From assembly GCF_044373315.1 (NCBI RefSeq), contig NZ_JBILQK010000029.1:1-43056 (forward strand): a stretch of 43,056 bases of DNA, written 5' to 3'. A program made the position numbers and the translations under genes. This DNA comes from JACDQM01 sp044373315. Lineage in GTDB: Bacteria > Pseudomonadota > Gammaproteobacteria > Burkholderiales > Burkholderiaceae_C. The notes below the pieces were generated by a model that was given only the letters and a program-made list of their open reading frames with translations, searched no databases and had not been told where the DNA came from. This document shows, in pieces, positions 41,966-43,056 of the stretch; the first letter of the stretch is position 1; the number at the start of each line of letters is the position of its first letter.

Positions 41966-42913
41966 ATGCGCCTGATTGCCCTGCTGCTCCTGACACTCGC
42001 GCTGCATACCGGCTACAGCGGCCGCGCGCTGGCGCAAACCTGCCCGCCGCCGATCACCGGGGCCGAGGCTGCCAGCCTGTCCGGCACGACGCCGGGCATT
42101 GACCGCGGCATGCTCTGGCGAGTCAGCAAAGGCGGCCGCGATTCTTATCTTTACGGCACCGTGCATCTCGGCCGGCCCCTGTGGACGCAGCCAGGCCCGA
42201 AGGTCAGTGCAGCGTTGCAGGCCAGCGACGTGCTGGCCCTGGAGCTCGATGCCGGCGATCCGGCAACGCAGGAGACCCTGCGCCAGCTAACGGCCGCGCG
42301 GACCAACTTGGCGCTGCCTGCTGCGCTGCGCGAGCGACTGCAGGCAAGAACGCGAGCCGCCTGCCTGCCGCCGCAAGCACTGAGCGGGCTGCAGCCCTTG
42401 ATCCAGGCAATGACGCTGACGCTGCTGGAAGCCCGCTGGGACGGGCTGGACAGCGCCTTTGCACTGGAGCAGCTGCTCAGCCACCAGGCGCGCTTGCTGC
42501 GTCGCCCGATCGTCGCGCTGGAGACGCCTCGGCAGCAGCTAGATCTGCTGCTGGACATGGAGGACTCCCGCATGCTTTCCATGACGCAAGAGCTGCTGGA
42601 GCAGCTCGACGAGGGCCGGGTGCGGCCCGTGCTGCGGCGTCTGATCACGGCTTGGGAACGCGGCGACCTCGCCGAGCTCGAGAATTATGAACAGTGGTGC
42701 GACTGCATTGCAAACCCGCAGGACCGCGTCTGGCTGCGCCGGCTCAACGAGGACCGCAATCCAGGCATGGTGGACGGCATCGCGCGGCTGCATGACAGCG
42801 GCAAGCAAGTGTTCGCGGCTGTCGGCGCATTGCACATGACAGGCCCGCAAGCTCTACCGGTGTTGCTGGCAGCCCGGGGCTTCAGTGTTGAACGCGTGTT
42901 GTGGCAACGCTGA
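41966..42913 (+). CDS. TraB/GumN family protein
   Basis: A 315-residue exported protein. The signal peptide MRLIALLLLTLALHTGYSGR ends near ALAQ. Family motifs are MLWRVSKGGRDSYLYGTVHL (first GxxH), the conserved NEDRNPGMVDGIARL, and the C-terminal VGALHMTGPQALP (second GxxH). TraB-type proteins are considered putative metal-dependent peptidases of the Tiki fold; the GumN name comes from an operon location and gives no function. Divergent from gshA. An IS5-group element begins 21 bp after its stop codon. Confidence 0.9.
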   Translation: MRLIALLLLTLALHTGYSGRALAQTCPPPITGAEAASLSGTTPGIDRGMLWRVSKGGRDSYLYGTVHLGRPLWTQPGPKVSAALQASDVLALELDAGDPATQETLRQLTAARTNLALPAALRERLQARTRAACLPPQALSGLQPLIQAMTLTLLEARWDGLDSAFALEQLLSHQARLLRRPIVALETPRQQLDLLLDMEDSRMLSMTQELLEQLDEGRVRPVLRRLITAWERGDLAELENYEQWCDCIANPQDRVWLRRLNEDRNPGMVDGIARLHDSGKQVFAAVGALHMTGPQALPVLLAARGFSVERVLWQR

Positions 42914-42934
42914 TCGTCGCTGGCCTGGCGCTAG

Positions 42935-43056
42935 GGATGGTCTGCATAAACCCCGGGGAAATCAGCTACCGGACGACCTGAGCGGCTGAGATGATTGAGA
43001 CCATGAAGCAGACGAGTCTTGGACTGGGGCAATCGAGCAAGCGCACGCGGCGACGC
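42935..43056 (+). mobile_element. IS5-group insertion sequence, left end only
   Basis: A terminal-repeat-like sequence GGATGGTCTGCATAAACC starts at 42935. It has the same pattern as the IS5 left end (GGAAGGTGCGAATAAG). It is preceded by CTAG at 42931-42934, which fits the 4-bp YTAR target duplicated by IS5-group elements. A transposase start follows 56 bp inside. The right end lies outside the window. Confidence 0.82.
42991..43056 (+). CDS. IS5 family transposase, N-terminal fragment (partial)
   Basis: The open frame gives MIETMKQTSLGLGQSSKRTR before the window ends. The MKQTxLGLxxxxKRTR form is the usual N terminus of IS5-group DDE transposases. The likely start is the ATG at 43003, preceded by GAGA; the ATG at 42991 is in frame. 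Nothing can be said about its catalytic domain or whether the element is intact. Confidence 0.85.
   Translation, partial: MIETMKQTSLGLGQSSKRTRRR

Overview
The window looks like a chromosomal segment of a high-GC betaproteobacterium of the order Burkholderiales, most likely in the Roseateles/Pelomonas/Rubrivivax area. This is inferred from gene content, not from a marker-gene comparison. The clues are an atpIBEFHA operon, a histidine kinase with an HELNTP H-box, a Bug-type binding protein, a PEP-CTERM protein with a sigma-54-like promoter, a ferrooxidans-type GshA, and very high GC with long antisense shadow frames. Coding density is high. No gap between genes exceeds about 245 bp, and I saw no tRNA, rRNA or CRISPR array.

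Layout. (1) 1-3433: the F1Fo ATP synthase operon on the minus strand, atpI-B-E-F-H-A, with atpA cut by the window edge and a TATAAT-bearing promoter upstream of atpI. (2) 3508-6323: an SMP-30-like lactonase, a GNAT acetyltransferase overlapped with a cytochrome b561-like membrane protein, and a divergent cytochrome c'. (3) 6354-13301: a tightly packed seven-gene minus-strand operon (EamA exporter, Asp/Glu racemase, PLP aminotransferase, GNAT, PhzF-like, glyoxalase-like, GST). It is divergent from a MocR-type GntR/aminotransferase regulator. The 73-bp space between them carries two direct copies and one inverted copy of the same 8-10-bp box. This is the most system-like part of the window. (4) 13378-20822: a stand-alone receiver protein, a CHASE4-HAMP-GGDEF diguanylate cyclase, a small membrane protein translationally coupled to the ABC-F protein Uup, and an overlapping pair of solute-binding protein and histidine kinase with no transporter.

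(5) 20940-23258: the glutathione-dependent formaldehyde module frmR-adhC-fghA with a G/C-tract palindromic operator. (6) 23305-26296: a Bug periplasmic binding protein and a MarR regulator, divergent from an FAD monooxygenase across a near-perfect 12-3-12 palindrome. (7) 26456-30610: an HDOD protein, a small unrecognised membrane protein, gshB, a DUF6172 protein and a BenE-type transporter. (8) 30785-34476: a sigma-54-like promoter driving a VWA/MIDAS protein with a PEP-CTERM tail, a class II glutamine amidotransferase, and the potassium transporter Kup. (9) 34629-42913: an S9 peptidase lipoprotein, a TonB-dependent receptor with a strong terminator and a divergent LysR regulator, gshA, and a TraB/GumN protein. 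(10) From 42935: the left end of an IS5-group insertion sequence that runs off the window.

Glutathione recurs through the window: gshA and gshB make it, frmA/frmB use it for formaldehyde oxidation, and a GST closes the MocR-linked operon. Regulation is unusually readable here, because four regulator/operator or promoter arrangements (MocR, FrmR, MarR, sigma-54) can be seen directly in the intergenic DNA.
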